From Gammaproteobacteria bacterium (GTDB lineage: Bacteria > Pseudomonadota > Gammaproteobacteria > Pseudomonadales > Pseudomonadaceae), in assembly GCA_903970465.1 (NCBI GenBank), contig CAJCIO010000187.1, positions 1-58,090 of the forward strand: DNA of 58,090 nt, written 5' to 3'. The position numbers and the translations under genes are program-made. Every line of letters begins with the position of its first letter. Within the stretch, counting starts at the first letter, position 1. The notes beneath the pieces were generated by a model. The model was given only the letters and a program-made list of their open reading frames with translations. It was not told where the DNA came from and made no database searches. Below, piece by piece: positions 40,492 through 51,230 of this stretch.

Positions 40492-41940
40492 GTGAGTCAG
40501 AAGCCCGACCAGTGTCTTGGTGAATGGATCGATCGTGAAGCACTCGCCGAAGCGATGATTCCTTTGATCGGCCAGCTATACCGCAACAACAATGTCGTCA
40601 CCTCGATCTACGGCCGTAGCCTGATCAACCGTTCGGTGATCGAGTTGCTCAAGGCCCACCGCTTTGCCCGTCACCGCCAGGCCGACTCCCACGAGCTGTC
40701 GGTACACGAAACATTCCCTCTTCTTAAAGCGATGAGCGAGCTCAAACTGGGCGCGGCTTCGGTCGACCTCGGCAAGCTGGCGGTCAAGTTCAAGACCGAA
40801 GCCAATGGCCGCAGCGCTGAAGCCTTTGTGCGCGAAGAACTCGGTCCGGTGGTGGGTCAACAGAACGTTGGCGAGCGCAAAGGCACTGATGTGGTGCTCT
40901 ACGGTTTCGGGCGTATCGGCCGTCTGCTGGCGCGCATCCTGATCGAGAAGGCCGGGGGCGGTGATGGCCTGCGCCTGCGTGCCGTGGTGGTGCGCAAAGG
41001 CGCCACCAACGATCTCGCCAAACGGGCCAGCCTGCTGCGCCGCGACTCGGTGCACGGTTCGTTCGACGGCATCATCCATGTCGACGAAGAAGCCAGCACC
41101 CTGACCGTCAACGGCAACCTCATCCAGTTCATCTATGCCAAGAGCCCGACCGAGGTGGATTACACCCAGTACGGCATCAGCAACGCGCTGCTGGTGGACA
41201 ACACCGGTGTATGGCGTGATGCCGAGGGCCTGGGCCAGCACCTGGCCTGCCCGGGTATCGACCGCGTGTTGCTGACCGCGCCGGGCAAGGGCAAGCTGAA
41301 AAACATTGTGCATGGCATCAACCATGGCGAGATCACCGCCGACGACAAGATCGTCTCCGCGGCGTCCTGCACCACCAACGCCATCGTGCCGGTGCTCAAG
41401 GCCGTCAATGACAAGTTCGGCATCGTCAATGGTCACGTCGAAACGGTTCACTCGTACACCAACGACCAGAACCTCATCGACAACTTCCACAAGGGCGATC
41501 GCCGTGGTCGTTCGGCCGCGCTGAATATGGTCATCACCGAGACCGGTGCTGCCACCGCCGCGGCCAAGGCGCTGCCTGAACTGGCCGGCAAGCTGACCGG
41601 CAACGCGATTCGGGTGCCGACGCCAAATGTTTCGATGGCGATCCTCAACCTGAACCTCGAGAAGGCCAGCAGCCGCGAAGAGATGAACGAGTACCTGCGC
41701 TACATGGCGCTGCACTCCGATCTGTCGCGTCAGATCGACTTCGTCGCTTCGCAGGAAGTGGTATCCACCGACTTCGTCGGTTCACGCTATGCCGGTGTTG
41801 TCGATGCCGAGGCCACCATCTGCAACGATAACCGTGTCGTACTGTACGTCTGGTACGACAACGAATTCGGTTACAGCTGCCAGGTGGTACGCGTGATGGA
41901 AGACATGGCCGGGGTCAACCCGCCTGCCTTCCCGCAGTAA
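40492..41940 (+). CDS. gap: Glyceraldehyde-3-phosphate dehydrogenase, long form
   Basis: A 482-residue GAPDH with an extra N-terminal domain of about 125 residues, as in the Pseudomonas PA3001 type. The NAD-binding motif is YGFGRIGRLLARIL, and the catalytic cysteine is in SAASCTTNAIVPVLK. GTG 40492 (MSQKPDQCLGEW) has GGAAGG five bases upstream and is preferred to ATG 40477. It is divergent from mfd. A good terminator follows. Confidence 0.95.
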   Translation: MSQKPDQCLGEWIDREALAEAMIPLIGQLYRNNNVVTSIYGRSLINRSVIELLKAHRFARHRQADSHELSVHETFPLLKAMSELKLGAASVDLGKLAVKFKTEANGRSAEAFVREELGPVVGQQNVGERKGTDVVLYGFGRIGRLLARILIEKAGGGDGLRLRAVVVRKGATNDLAKRASLLRRDSVHGSFDGIIHVDEEASTLTVNGNLIQFIYAKSPTEVDYTQYGISNALLVDNTGVWRDAEGLGQHLACPGIDRVLLTAPGKGKLKNIVHGINHGEITADDKIVSAASCTTNAIVPVLKAVNDKFGIVNGHVETVHSYTNDQNLIDNFHKGDRRGRSAALNMVITETGAATAAAKALPELAGKLTGNAIRVPTPNVSMAILNLNLEKASSREEMNEYLRYMALHSDLSRQIDFVASQEVVSTDFVGSRYAGVVDAEATICNDNRVVLYVWYDNEFGYSCQVVRVMEDMAGVNPPAFPQ

Positions 41941-41956
41941 GGCTGCCGCATCACTG

Positions 41957-41986
41957 AAAACGCCCCGACTGGTTCGGGGCGTTTTT
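41957..41986 (+). terminator. Intrinsic terminator of gap
   Basis: CGCCCCGA and TCGGGGCG form an 8-bp GC stem, with a T-run (GTTTTTGTTG) after it. Confidence 0.85.
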
Positions 41987-42171
41987 GTTGGCGTACGGGG
42001 CAGCCTGCGGCGAAAAGCCACAGACAAAAATTGCCTGTGGCGCGACCAAGGGTTAATGTTCGCGCCATCAAGTGTTCATTAGACTGCACACCGTGTTTTT
42101 CAATGCCGACCGTGGCATGTTGCGCCAGAGGCGTCCGGCAGGACGTCGTGGCCTGAGAGGAAGGAGTACGC

Positions 42172-43566
42172 ATGGCTGTCTATAACTACGATGTCGTGGT
42201 GTTGGGTTCCGGTCCAGCCGGGGAAGGGGCGGCGATGAACGCCGCCAAGGCCGGCCGCAAGGTGGCCATGGTCGACAGCCGGCGCCAGGTCGGCGGCAAT
42301 TGCACCCATTTGGGCACCATCCCGTCCAAGGCCCTGCGCCATTCGGTCAAGCAGATCATTCATTTCAACAATAATGAGATGTTCCGTCTGATCGGCGAGC
42401 CGCGCTGGTTCCCCTTTCCCGACGTACTCAAAAGCGCCGAGCGGGTGATCGCCAAGCAGGTCCAGTCGCGCACCGCCTACTACGCGCGCAACCGCGTTGA
42501 CGTGTTTTTCGGCACCGGCAGCTTCTCCGATGAGCAGACCATCGACGTCATCTGCCCCAACGGCATGCAAGAAAAGCTGATCGCCAAGCAGGTTATCATC
42601 GCCACAGGTTCGCGCCCTTATCGCCCGGCCGATATCGATTTCACCCACCCGCGCATCTACGATAGCGACACCATCCTCAGCATCACCCATACCCCGCGCA
42701 AGCTGATCATCTACGGCGCCGGTGTGATCGGTTGCGAGTACGCGTCGATCTTCAGTGGTCTGGGGGTGATGATCGAACTGGTGGACAACCGCGATCAGCT
42801 GCTCAGCTTCCTCGACTCGGAAATCTCCCAGGCGTTGAGCTACCACTTCAGCAACAACCACGTGATGGTGCGCCACACCGAAGAATACGAGCGGGTCGAA
42901 GGCCTGGAGCACGGCGTGATCCTGCATCTCAAGTCGGGCAAGAAGATCAAGGCCGACGCCTTGCTCTGGTGCAACGGCCGTACCGGCAATACCGACCGCC
43001 TGGGCCTGGAAAACATCGGCATCAAGGTCAACGGCCGCGGCCAGATCAGCGTCGACGAAGCCTATCGCACCAGCGTCCCGACCATTTATGGCGCTGGCGA
43101 CGTGATCGGCTGGCCGAGCCTGGCCAGTGCCGCGTACGACCAAGGGCGTTCGGCGTCAGGCAGCGCGATCGACAATGGCAGCTGGCGTTTCGTCAACGAC
43201 GTACCGACCGGCATCTACACCATTCCGGAGATCAGCTCGATCGGCAAGAACGAGCAGGAGTTGACCCAGGCCAAGGTCCCGTACGAAGTGGGCAAGGCGT
43301 TCTTCAAGGGCATGGCGCGGGCGCAGATTTCCGGTGAGCCGGTGGGCATGCTGAAGATTCTGTTCCACCGCGAAACCCTGGAAGTACTGGGCGTGCATTG
43401 CTTCGGCGACCAGGCTTCGGAGATCGTGCACATCGGGCAGGCAATCATGAGCCAGCCGGGTGAATTGAACACCATCAAGTACTTTGTCAACACCACGTTC
43501 AACTACCCGACCATGGCCGAAGCCTATCGGGTAGCAGCCTACGACGGCCTCAACCGGCTTTTTTGA
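42172..43566 (+). CDS. sthA: Soluble pyridine nucleotide transhydrogenase
   Basis: A 464-residue flavoprotein of the dihydrolipoamide-dehydrogenase fold. The FAD motif is GSGPAGEGAAMNAAK and the NAD motif GAGVIGCEYASIF. In GGNCTHLGTIPSKALRH the second redox cysteine is replaced (C-T-H-L-G-T), which separates SthA from true disulfide reductases. It balances NADPH and NADH. GGAAGGAG precedes the ATG. Confidence 0.95.
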   Translation: MAVYNYDVVVLGSGPAGEGAAMNAAKAGRKVAMVDSRRQVGGNCTHLGTIPSKALRHSVKQIIHFNNNEMFRLIGEPRWFPFPDVLKSAERVIAKQVQSRTAYYARNRVDVFFGTGSFSDEQTIDVICPNGMQEKLIAKQVIIATGSRPYRPADIDFTHPRIYDSDTILSITHTPRKLIIYGAGVIGCEYASIFSGLGVMIELVDNRDQLLSFLDSEISQALSYHFSNNHVMVRHTEEYERVEGLEHGVILHLKSGKKIKADALLWCNGRTGNTDRLGLENIGIKVNGRGQISVDEAYRTSVPTIYGAGDVIGWPSLASAAYDQGRSASGSAIDNGSWRFVNDVPTGIYTIPEISSIGKNEQELTQAKVPYEVGKAFFKGMARAQISGEPVGMLKILFHRETLEVLGVHCFGDQASEIVHIGQAIMSQPGELNTIKYFVNTTFNYPTMAEAYRVAAYDGLNRLF

Positions 43567-43570
43567 CCGG

Positions 43571-43599
43571 CTCCGGCCGGTGGCCTGAGCCGGCCGGAG
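43571..43599. terminator. Bidirectional hairpin between sthA and the GDPD gene
   Basis: CTCCGGCCGG and CCGGCCGGAG form a perfect 10-bp stem with a 9-base loop. No T-run follows, so efficiency is uncertain. Confidence 0.55.
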
Positions 43600-43608
43600 A
43601 GACCGATT

Positions 43609-44331
43609 TCAGCGATTCCCGATCGTGGCGCTGGCCAAACCGGGAAAGTCTGTAATCAGGCTGTCCACGCCGAAGTCAGCGAGGCGGCGCATGAGTGCCG
43701 CGTCGTTGACTGTCCATACCGACACATGCAAACCCTGGCGCTGCGCTTTTTGCAGGCGCTCGGGGCTGCACAGCGTCCAGTTCAATGCCAGGAATTCACA
43801 GCCGTAATTCTGCGCGACCTTCAAGGGATCAAGCCACGCATATTCAGCCACCAGCCCGCGGGAAATATCCGGGGTGAAGTGCTGGGCGGCACGCAGGACT
43901 TCGCGGGAGCTTGAGGTGATGGTGACCTTGTCCATCAGGCCGTAGCGCTGCGCCAGTTCGCGAATCGCCAGCACGGTGGTGGTGGCGCGGTTACGTGAAG
44001 CGACCTTGACTTCAAGTTGCCAATGCTCGAACTGGCACTCCTGAAACAGCGTCTCCAGCGTCGGAATCGGGCAGGGCGTGATCCAGCCGGGCCCACCCTT
44101 GCGGGCATCGAGGGTGACCAGGTCGGCGGCGGTCTGCTCGATCACTTTGCCGCGCCGTTCAGTGGTGCGCTTGAGGGTCGGGTCGTGGATGACCATCAAT
44201 TCGCCATCGCTGGAGAGGTGCAAGTCCAGCTCGCAGCGTTTGACGCCGTGTTCCAGGCAGCGTTGGAAACTTGTCAGGGTGTTTTCCGGTGCTTCGCCTT
44301 TGGCACCGCGGTGGCCGTAGATTAGGGTCAC
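43609..44331 (-). CDS. Glycerophosphodiester phosphodiesterase (UgpQ-like)
   Basis: A 240-residue cytoplasmic enzyme without signal peptide. The metal-binding and catalytic text GHRGAKGEAPENT, CELDLHLSSDGELMVIHDP and WQLEVK is intact. It should cleave glycerophosphodiesters to glycerol-3-phosphate and an alcohol. Convergent with sthA. Confidence 0.9.
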   Translation of the reverse strand: MTLIYGHRGAKGEAPENTLTSFQRCLEHGVKRCELDLHLSSDGELMVIHDPTLKRTTERRGKVIEQTAADLVTLDARKGGPGWITPCPIPTLETLFQECQFEHWQLEVKVASRNRATTTVLAIRELAQRYGLMDKVTITSSSREVLRAAQHFTPDISRGLVAEYAWLDPLKVAQNYGCEFLALNWTLCSPERLQKAQRQGLHVSVWTVNDAALMRRLADFGVDSLITDFPGLASATIGNR

Positions 44332-44397
44332 GTCTGTTCCTTGATGAAATACGTCTAGGGATGCCGCAGTGGCGTTAAGGATGTAGGCATTTGGGCT

Positions 44398-44988
44398 TCA
44401 GACCGGCGGCAGGTCGGCAGTGTGCTCCCGTGCCAAGCGCCGTTCGGCCGCCTGTTTTTGCAGAATATAGCGGGCCAGCAATTGCCGCTGAGCGTCGGTC
44501 ATGCCGTCGAACTCCAGGCCCAGTTCGTAATGCCCCAGGCTGACGGCATCCGCGCGGGTGACCCGGGCGCGCAGCAACAGGCCCAGGGCCTGGGGCATGA
44601 GCACGATCTTGACGCCAACCAGGCTGCCGACGGCAAACGACTGCGGCATCTGGCATTCCAGGCCACCTTCGGAAATGATCACCGGCACGGTCTCGCCGAT
44701 TTCGCCCAGCAGCGTATGGGCAACCACCTGGCTGAGCAGGTCGATACGCTTGTTCTGGGCACGAAGGAAATTGCCCAGCGTGCGATCGCTGTCACCCAGC
44801 TGGCGCAACAGGTGCTGGGATTCGAACTCGCTCAGGTGCAGCTCGCTCAGCAGGTTGAAAAGCGGTGAAGCATCCTGCAACACCTCGGGCCCCATCGCGT
44901 CTGTCTCCGGCAACGGGGTAATTTCCAGTGCGATATGATCACTGATGCGATAGTATTCGCGCCGATCTTCTTCATCTAATGTCGACAT
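44398..44988 (-). CDS. PilZ-domain protein
   Basis: A 196-residue cytoplasmic protein. The N-terminal RREYYRI and the later ISEGGLECQ resemble the two c-di-GMP contact motifs of PilZ (RxxxR and D/NxSxxG), though the second starts with I-S rather than D-x-S, so binding is uncertain. The C-terminal part is PilZ-like (SVGVKIVLMP..., LGLEFDGM). ATG 44988 (MSTLDEEDRRE) was chosen; ATG 45000 adds four residues. Divergent from lolC. Confidence 0.75.
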   Translation of the reverse strand: MSTLDEEDRREYYRISDHIALEITPLPETDAMGPEVLQDASPLFNLLSELHLSEFESQHLLRQLGDSDRTLGNFLRAQNKRIDLLSQVVAHTLLGEIGETVPVIISEGGLECQMPQSFAVGSLVGVKIVLMPQALGLLLRARVTRADAVSLGHYELGLEFDGMTDAQRQLLARYILQKQAAERRLAREHTADLPPV

Positions 44989-45083
44989 GGTTGAACCCAT
45001 GGTGTTGGCGGTGATCTGAGTGTAAGGCCGCTCGGCAAGCCCCGCCACAAGGACGTTCTTCTTTCACCCGAACAAGCCCCGAC

Positions 45084-46331
45084 ATGTTCAGACCTCTCTT
45101 CGTTTTCATTGGTACGCGTTATACCCGTGCCAAACGCCGTAATCATTTTGTGTCGTTCATTTCCCTGACATCGATGATCGGACTCGCCCTCGGCGTTGTC
45201 GTGATGATCGTCGTGCTCTCGGTCATGAACGGCTTCGATCATGAGATGCGAACCCGCGTGCTCGGGATGGTTCCACACGCCACCATCGAGTCCGCCAAAC
45301 CTATCGACGACTGGCAGGCGCTGTCCGCGCGCGTCAAGCAAAACCCCCAAGTGGAGGCCGTTGCGCCGTTCACCCAGATGCAGGGTTTGCTGACCAATAA
45401 CGGCCGCGTGCAAAAGATGCTGCTCAACGGTATCGACCCGGCGCAGGAGCGCAAGGTGTCGATCATCGACGCGTTCGTCAAGCAAGGGTCGCTGGATGCC
45501 CTCCAGCCTGGCCAGTTCGGCATCCTGCTGGGCGACAAGGCCGCGACCAAGCTGGGCGTGACCCTGGGCGACAAGGTGACCTTCGTGTCCCCTGAAGTCA
45601 CCGTGACCCCGGGCGGCATGTTCCCGCGCATGAAGCGCTTCACCGTGATCGGCATCTTCCATGTCGGCGCTGGTGAACTGGACGGTTACGTCGGCCTGAC
45701 CAACCTGCAGGACCTGAGCCTGCTGCACCGCTGGAAACCGGAGCAGGTGCAGGGTTTGCGGTTGAAGTTCACCGACCTGTTCAAGGCGCCGCGCACCGCC
45801 TACGAGATTTCCCACCAGTTGGGGGATGATTACTACTCGCGAGACTGGACGCGCACCCACGGCAACCTTTACCAGGCGATCGGCATGGAAAAATCCATGA
45901 TCGGCCTGCTGCTGTTGCTGATCGTGGCAGTGGCGGCATTCAACATCATTTCGACGCTGGTGATGGTGGTCAACGACAAGCGCGGTGACATCGCCATTCT
46001 GCGGACTCTGGGCTCGACGCCAGGGCAGATCATGGCGATCTTCATGGTCCAGGGCACGGTGATCGGCGTGGTCGGCACCTTGGTCGGCGCCGTGCTGGGT
46101 ATCCTCGCGGCGCTCAATGTGAGTGCTGGCGTGGCGCTGCTGGAGAAGCTGATCGGCCACAAATTCCTCAACGCCGATGTGTATTTTATCGACTACCTGC
46201 CGTCGCAGCTGCAAAGCCAGGACGTACTGATGGTCTGCGGTGCGGCGCTGGTCCTGAGTTTCCTCGCCACCTTGTATCCGGCCTGGCGCGCAGCGCGTAC
46301 CCAGCCTGCGGAGGCGTTACGTTATGAGTGA
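45084..46331 (+). CDS. lolC: Lipoprotein-releasing ABC transporter permease LolC-type
   Basis: A 415-residue inner-membrane protein with one N-terminal helix, a large periplasmic domain and three C-terminal helices. FRPLFVFIGTRYTRAKRRNHFVSFISLTSMIGLALG is the usual opening (read in parts). It extracts lipoproteins toward LolA with LolD and LolE. The end overlaps lolD by eight bases. Confidence 0.93.
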   Translation: MFRPLFVFIGTRYTRAKRRNHFVSFISLTSMIGLALGVVVMIVVLSVMNGFDHEMRTRVLGMVPHATIESAKPIDDWQALSARVKQNPQVEAVAPFTQMQGLLTNNGRVQKMLLNGIDPAQERKVSIIDAFVKQGSLDALQPGQFGILLGDKAATKLGVTLGDKVTFVSPEVTVTPGGMFPRMKRFTVIGIFHVGAGELDGYVGLTNLQDLSLLHRWKPEQVQGLRLKFTDLFKAPRTAYEISHQLGDDYYSRDWTRTHGNLYQAIGMEKSMIGLLLLLIVAVAAFNIISTLVMVVNDKRGDIAILRTLGSTPGQIMAIFMVQGTVIGVVGTLVGAVLGILAALNVSAGVALLEKLIGHKFLNADVYFIDYLPSQLQSQDVLMVCGAALVLSFLATLYPAWRAARTQPAEALRYE

Positions 46332-47022
46332 GTTGGGCATGAGTGATAAAGCAGTTCTGAGTTGCCGTAATCTGGGCAAATCCTACGACGAAGGCCCGGA
46401 ATCGGTAGTGGTGCTGGCCAATCTTCAGCTCGAGCTGCAAGCCGGCGAGCGAGTAGCCATTGTCGGCAGTTCGGGCTCGGGCAAGAGTACTCTGCTGAAC
46501 ATGCTCGGCGGCCTCGACACCCCGAGCGAGGGGAGCGTATGGCTGGCCGGAGAAGAGCTGTCGGCGCTCAACGAACGTGACCGCGGCCTGCTGCGCAATC
46601 GCGCGCTGGGCTTCGTGTATCAGTTTCACCACCTGCTGGCCGAGTTCACGGCGCTCGAGAACGTGTGCATGCCGCTCTTGATTGGCAAAACGCCGATACC
46701 AGAGGCCAAGGAGCGCGCCACGGCGCTGCTGACCCGCGTCGGCCTGGGCCACCGCCTGAGCCACAAGCCCTCCGAGCTGTCGGGCGGCGAGCGCCAGCGC
46801 GTGGCCATTGCCCGCGCACTGGTCAACCGTCCGGGGCTGGTGATGCTCGACGAGCCCACCGGCAACCTTGATCAGCACACGGCTCAGGGTATTCAGGACC
46901 TGATGCAGGAACTCAGTACTTCGTTGAACACGGCGTTTCTGGTGGTGACCCACGACCTGAGCCTGGCTCGGCAGATGGATCGCGTTCTGAAGCTCGAAGA
47001 GGGCCATCTGGTCCCGATCTGA
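46324..47022 (+). CDS. lolD: Lipoprotein-releasing ABC transporter ATPase LolD
   Basis: A 232-residue ATPase with Walker A GSSGSGKST, signature LSGGERQRVAIARAL and Walker B VMLDEPTGNLD. GGAGG nine bases before ATG 46324 supports that start, inside the lolC 3' end. Confidence 0.95.
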   Translation: MSELGMSDKAVLSCRNLGKSYDEGPESVVVLANLQLELQAGERVAIVGSSGSGKSTLLNMLGGLDTPSEGSVWLAGEELSALNERDRGLLRNRALGFVYQFHHLLAEFTALENVCMPLLIGKTPIPEAKERATALLTRVGLGHRLSHKPSELSGGERQRVAIARALVNRPGLVMLDEPTGNLDQHTAQGIQDLMQELSTSLNTAFLVVTHDLSLARQMDRVLKLEEGHLVPI

Positions 47023-47089
47023 TCGGCTTCGCCTGGCGCGCCGCTGGTCGGTGGCGTGCCTGCTTCACTCTTTTTGTCACGGTGCGTTC

Positions 47090-48334
47090 ATGTTCAGACC
47101 TTTATCGATCTTCATCGGCGCGCGCTACACCCGCGCCAAGCGCCGCAACCATTTCATCTCGTTCATTTCCATGACCTCGATGATCGGACTGGGCCTCGGC
47201 GTCCTGGCGATGATCGTGGTGCTGTCGGTGATGAACGGCTTCCAGCGCGAGATGAGCGATCGCATCCTCGGCATGGTGCCCCATGCGATGATCGTCGGCG
47301 CCCAGCCGTTGAATGACTGGCGCCCGGTGGCAGACGCCGCGCTGAAGAACCCCGAAGTGCTGGCAGCGGTACCGTTCACCGAGATGGACGGCATGATTTC
47401 CTTTCGCGGCGGCATGCAGCCGATCCAGATCAGCGGCGTCGATCCGGCCCAGGAAGGCAAGGTGTCGATCGTCGCGCAACACATTACCCGCGGCAGCCTG
47501 CAGGATCTGCGTCCCGGCGAGTTCGGCGTGGTGGTCGGGGATATTACCGCGCGGCGTTTCGGCTTGACGGTGGGCGACAAGTTCACCCTCATCGTGCCCG
47601 AGATCAGCTCCGCGCCTGGTGGCATTACCCCGCGGCTGCAACGCCTGACGGTGGTGGGCGTGTTCAAGGTCGGTGCCGAGCTGGACAGCAGCATGGCCCT
47701 GATCAACGTCGCCGATGCGGCGACCATGCAGCGCTGGCAGCCGAATCAGGTGCAGAGCGTGCGGCTCAAACTCAAGGATCTGTATGCCGCGCCCGAGGTG
47801 TCCAAAACCATCGCCGCCAGCTTGGGCACCGGCTATCAGGCCGATGACTGGACCCACACTCAGGGCAGCCTGTTCAGCGCCATGAAAATGGAAAAGACCA
47901 TGATCGGCCTGTTGTTGCTGATGATCGTCGCGGTAGCGGCGTTCAACATCATTGCCACCTTGATCATGGTCGTGAACGACAAGGGCGCCGACATCGCCAT
48001 CCTGCGGACCATTGGCGCTACGCCGCGTCAGATCATGGGCGTGTTCATGGTCCAGGGCACCGTGATCGGTGTGGTAGGGACGGTGATCGGCGGCGTATTG
48101 GGGGTGATCGCCGCGATCAATGTCAGCGCCATGGTCGGCTGGGTCGAGCGCGTCACTGGGGAGCATATCTTCACGTCGGACGTGTACTTCATCAGCAACT
48201 TGCCATCCCAATTGGAGTGGAGTGACGTGGCATTGATTTGCTCTGCGGGGTTGATCATGAGCTTTTTGGCGACGATTTATCCGGCGTGGCGTGCTTCGCA
48301 GATCGAGCCAGCGCACGCGTTGCGTTACGAATAA
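47090..48334 (+). CDS. lolE: Lipoprotein-releasing ABC transporter permease LolE-type
   Basis: A 414-residue paralogue of the LolC protein with the same topology, and near-identical openings (FRPLSIFIGARYTRAKRRNH). Two distinct permeases with one ATPase is the standard LolCDE set. ATG 47090 gives the matching N-terminus. Confidence 0.93.
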   Translation: MFRPLSIFIGARYTRAKRRNHFISFISMTSMIGLGLGVLAMIVVLSVMNGFQREMSDRILGMVPHAMIVGAQPLNDWRPVADAALKNPEVLAAVPFTEMDGMISFRGGMQPIQISGVDPAQEGKVSIVAQHITRGSLQDLRPGEFGVVVGDITARRFGLTVGDKFTLIVPEISSAPGGITPRLQRLTVVGVFKVGAELDSSMALINVADAATMQRWQPNQVQSVRLKLKDLYAAPEVSKTIAASLGTGYQADDWTHTQGSLFSAMKMEKTMIGLLLLMIVAVAAFNIIATLIMVVNDKGADIAILRTIGATPRQIMGVFMVQGTVIGVVGTVIGGVLGVIAAINVSAMVGWVERVTGEHIFTSDVYFISNLPSQLEWSDVALICSAGLIMSFLATIYPAWRASQIEPAHALRYE

Positions 48335-48420
48335 GCTCAGCTGACAGCGGCTTCTGTGGCGAGACCAAAGAGGCCGCGACAGCCGTTGAGTGATTACCGA
48401 GATTCGCGCATAACCCCTCT

Positions 48421-49772
48421 TTACAGGGTAGGCGGCAGAACGATCCTGAATACTGTCCAGCCATCGGCACACTGGCACTCGATACTGCCGCCATGGGCGC
48501 GGATGATCGAGCGCGTGATGGCCAAGCCCAATCCGGCGTGCTCGCTTTGGCTGGCCCTGCGGGCCGGGTCGGCGCGGTAGAAACGATCGAACAGTCGCGC
48601 CAGGGCCTGCTCCGGTATCGGCTCCCCCTGGTTGGCAACTTCGATCATCACCTGTGTGTCGCTGTGCATCAAGGCGACGCGCACCTGTCCCGCGGCTGGC
48701 GTAAAGCGCAGCGCGTTGTCCAGCAAATTGGACAGCGACCGGCGCAGCATCCCCCGATCGCCCTGCACCTGTGCCTCACCCTCGCGTGACAAGCGCACCC
48801 CGGCCTCTTCGGCCAACGGCGCAAAATACTCCAGCAATCCATCCACCTCGTTCGCCAGGTTTAGCGGTTCGCGCCCGGCCGGCATCAGCCCGTGCTCGGC
48901 CTTGGCCAGATAGAGCATGTCGTTGACCAGTTGCGCCATCCATTGCAGGTCTTCGAGATTGCTGTGCAGGGCTTCTTCATAGTCCGCTGCCGAGCGCGGG
49001 CGGGTGAGAGTGACTTGCGTGTGGGTGAGCAGATTCGACAACGGTGTGCGCAGTTCATGGGCGATGTCGGCCGAGAACGCCGACAGCCGTGTAAACGCAT
49101 CGTCGAGCCGGGCGAGCATGGCATTCAATGACTGGCCAAGGTCGGCCAGTTCTGGTGGCAGCCCCTGCACTGGCAAGCGCGTGGTCAGGGACTGCGCCGA
49201 CACTCCAGCGGCCAGTTCGGTCATCCGTCGTAACGGTCGCAGGCTCAGGCGCGCGGCCCAGGCGCCGAACAATGCGGTGGCCAGTGCCGAGAGCCCCACG
49301 GTCAGCCAGATCAGCCCTTGCATGCGTTGCAAAAAATGCTGGTGGTGGGTGATGTCGAGCAGCAGGGTCAGGCGTGGCGATCTGGGTTGTTGCGGATCAA
49401 GCGGCGCGCTGTAGGTGCGAAATTCGCCATGGTCGGTGTGCAGGGTCGCCAGCTGGTCGGTTTGCATGGCGGCGGGGAGGGCGGGGCGGCTGTTGAACCA
49501 TTCGGTGCTGTCAGTCCCGAACACGCGCAAACCCTCGTCGGGTTGGCGCGCCAGTTCGAGTTGCAATAGCGAGCGCCGCGCCTCGAAACTCGCCTGATCC
49601 TCGACGCCCATCAGCACCCCGCGCAGGCTCGCCATGCGGTTGTCCAGCAACTGCTGATCAAGCTCGAGAAAGTGCGCCTCGCTGGCGGCATTGAACAGCA
49701 GTCCCGCCACCAGTGACACCAGCGCGGTGCAGGCGGCGAACAACAGCGCCAGGCGCGCGCTCAGGGACAGCT

Positions 49773-49776
<4 letters not shown>
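48421..49776 (-). CDS. copS: Heavy-metal-type sensor histidine kinase (CopS-like)
   Basis: A 451-residue kinase. Two membrane helices flank a periplasmic sensor of about 135 residues, then HAMP, HisKA (SADIAHELRTPLSNLL, phospho-acceptor His) and HATPase (SNLLDNALRFTP; LGLAITRSIIRAHGG). Location next to a CopR-like regulator and a cupredoxin points to copper sensing. It overlaps the regulator gene by four bases. Confidence 0.85.
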
Positions 49777-50450
<674 letters not shown>

Positions 50451-50524
50451 CTGGCGCTCGGTGATGGCGGGCGAGGTGCGGTGCACGGGCTTTATACCCT
50501 TGGCGCGGCAGCGGGCGCGTTAGC

Positions 50525-50539
50525 TGACAAAGTTGTAAT
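50525..50539. promoter_or_regulatory. Copper-box candidate TGACAAAGTTGTAAT
   Basis: It matches the CusR/CopR box pattern TGACAA-N2-TTGTCAT with one change. It lies between copR and the cupredoxin gene and could serve both. Confidence 0.6.
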
Positions 50540-50655
50540 GCGTGTGTCAGGTAGCTGCCAGCGCCGCGGGCCTACAGTGTCCCATAGCCTGCCGCCAGGG
50601 GCCTAATACCCCCAGGCCAGGAGCCGCTTTGCCACGGATCTGGAGAGGACCGCGC

Positions 50656-51150
50656 ATGAACGTCATTCGCTACTTGAGTATTGCCACACTGGTGCTGGCC
50701 GGCAGCGCCATCACCGGCGTCGCCGTTGCCGACGAGGCCAGCTTCGACTTCGGTCACGCAGCCAAGGCCGGTCAGGCCACCCGCACCGTCAAAGTCACCC
50801 TGGCAGACATGTCCTTCACCCCCAATACGCTGGAGCTCAAGGCCGGCGAGACGGTGCGCTTCGAGCTGGCCAACACCGGCGCGGTGGTGCATGAGTTCAC
50901 CCTGGGTGATGCCGCTCTGCAGGCCAGTCATCAAAAAGAAATGCTGGCGATGGCCACCATGGGTCACGACAAGGATGCCCACGGCGCCATGCCCGGTATG
51001 CACCACGACACCAACAGTGTCACCCTCAAGCCGGGCGAAAGCGGCGAGCTGACTTGGACCTTTACCCGCGCCACCGCGCTGGAATTCGCCTGCAACGAAC
51101 CAGGCCACTACCAGGCGGGCATGGTCGGCCAGCTGAAAGTCGACAAATAA
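50656..51150 (+). CDS. Exported cupredoxin (CopI/PA2807-like)
   Basis: A 164-residue periplasmic protein with a signal peptide ending near GVAVA-DE. The C-terminal cupredoxin fold has copper ligands His in VVHEF and Cys/His/Met in ACNEPGHYQAGM. A Met/His-rich stretch (ATMGHDKDAHGAMPGMHHD) lies between, suited to extra copper binding. It is divergent from copRS, next to a copper box, so copper-induced tolerance is likely. GGAGAGGA precedes the ATG. Confidence 0.85.
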   Translation: MNVIRYLSIATLVLAGSAITGVAVADEASFDFGHAAKAGQATRTVKVTLADMSFTPNTLELKAGETVRFELANTGAVVHEFTLGDAALQASHQKEMLAMATMGHDKDAHGAMPGMHHDTNSVTLKPGESGELTWTFTRATALEFACNEPGHYQAGMVGQLKVDK

Positions 51151-51230
51151 CCACTGCGCCAGCCCGTGGGCGCTGAAACCGGCACGTAAACCCGATAAAC
51201 TGTCGGCGTTTATTCAGTCAAGGTTTTGCC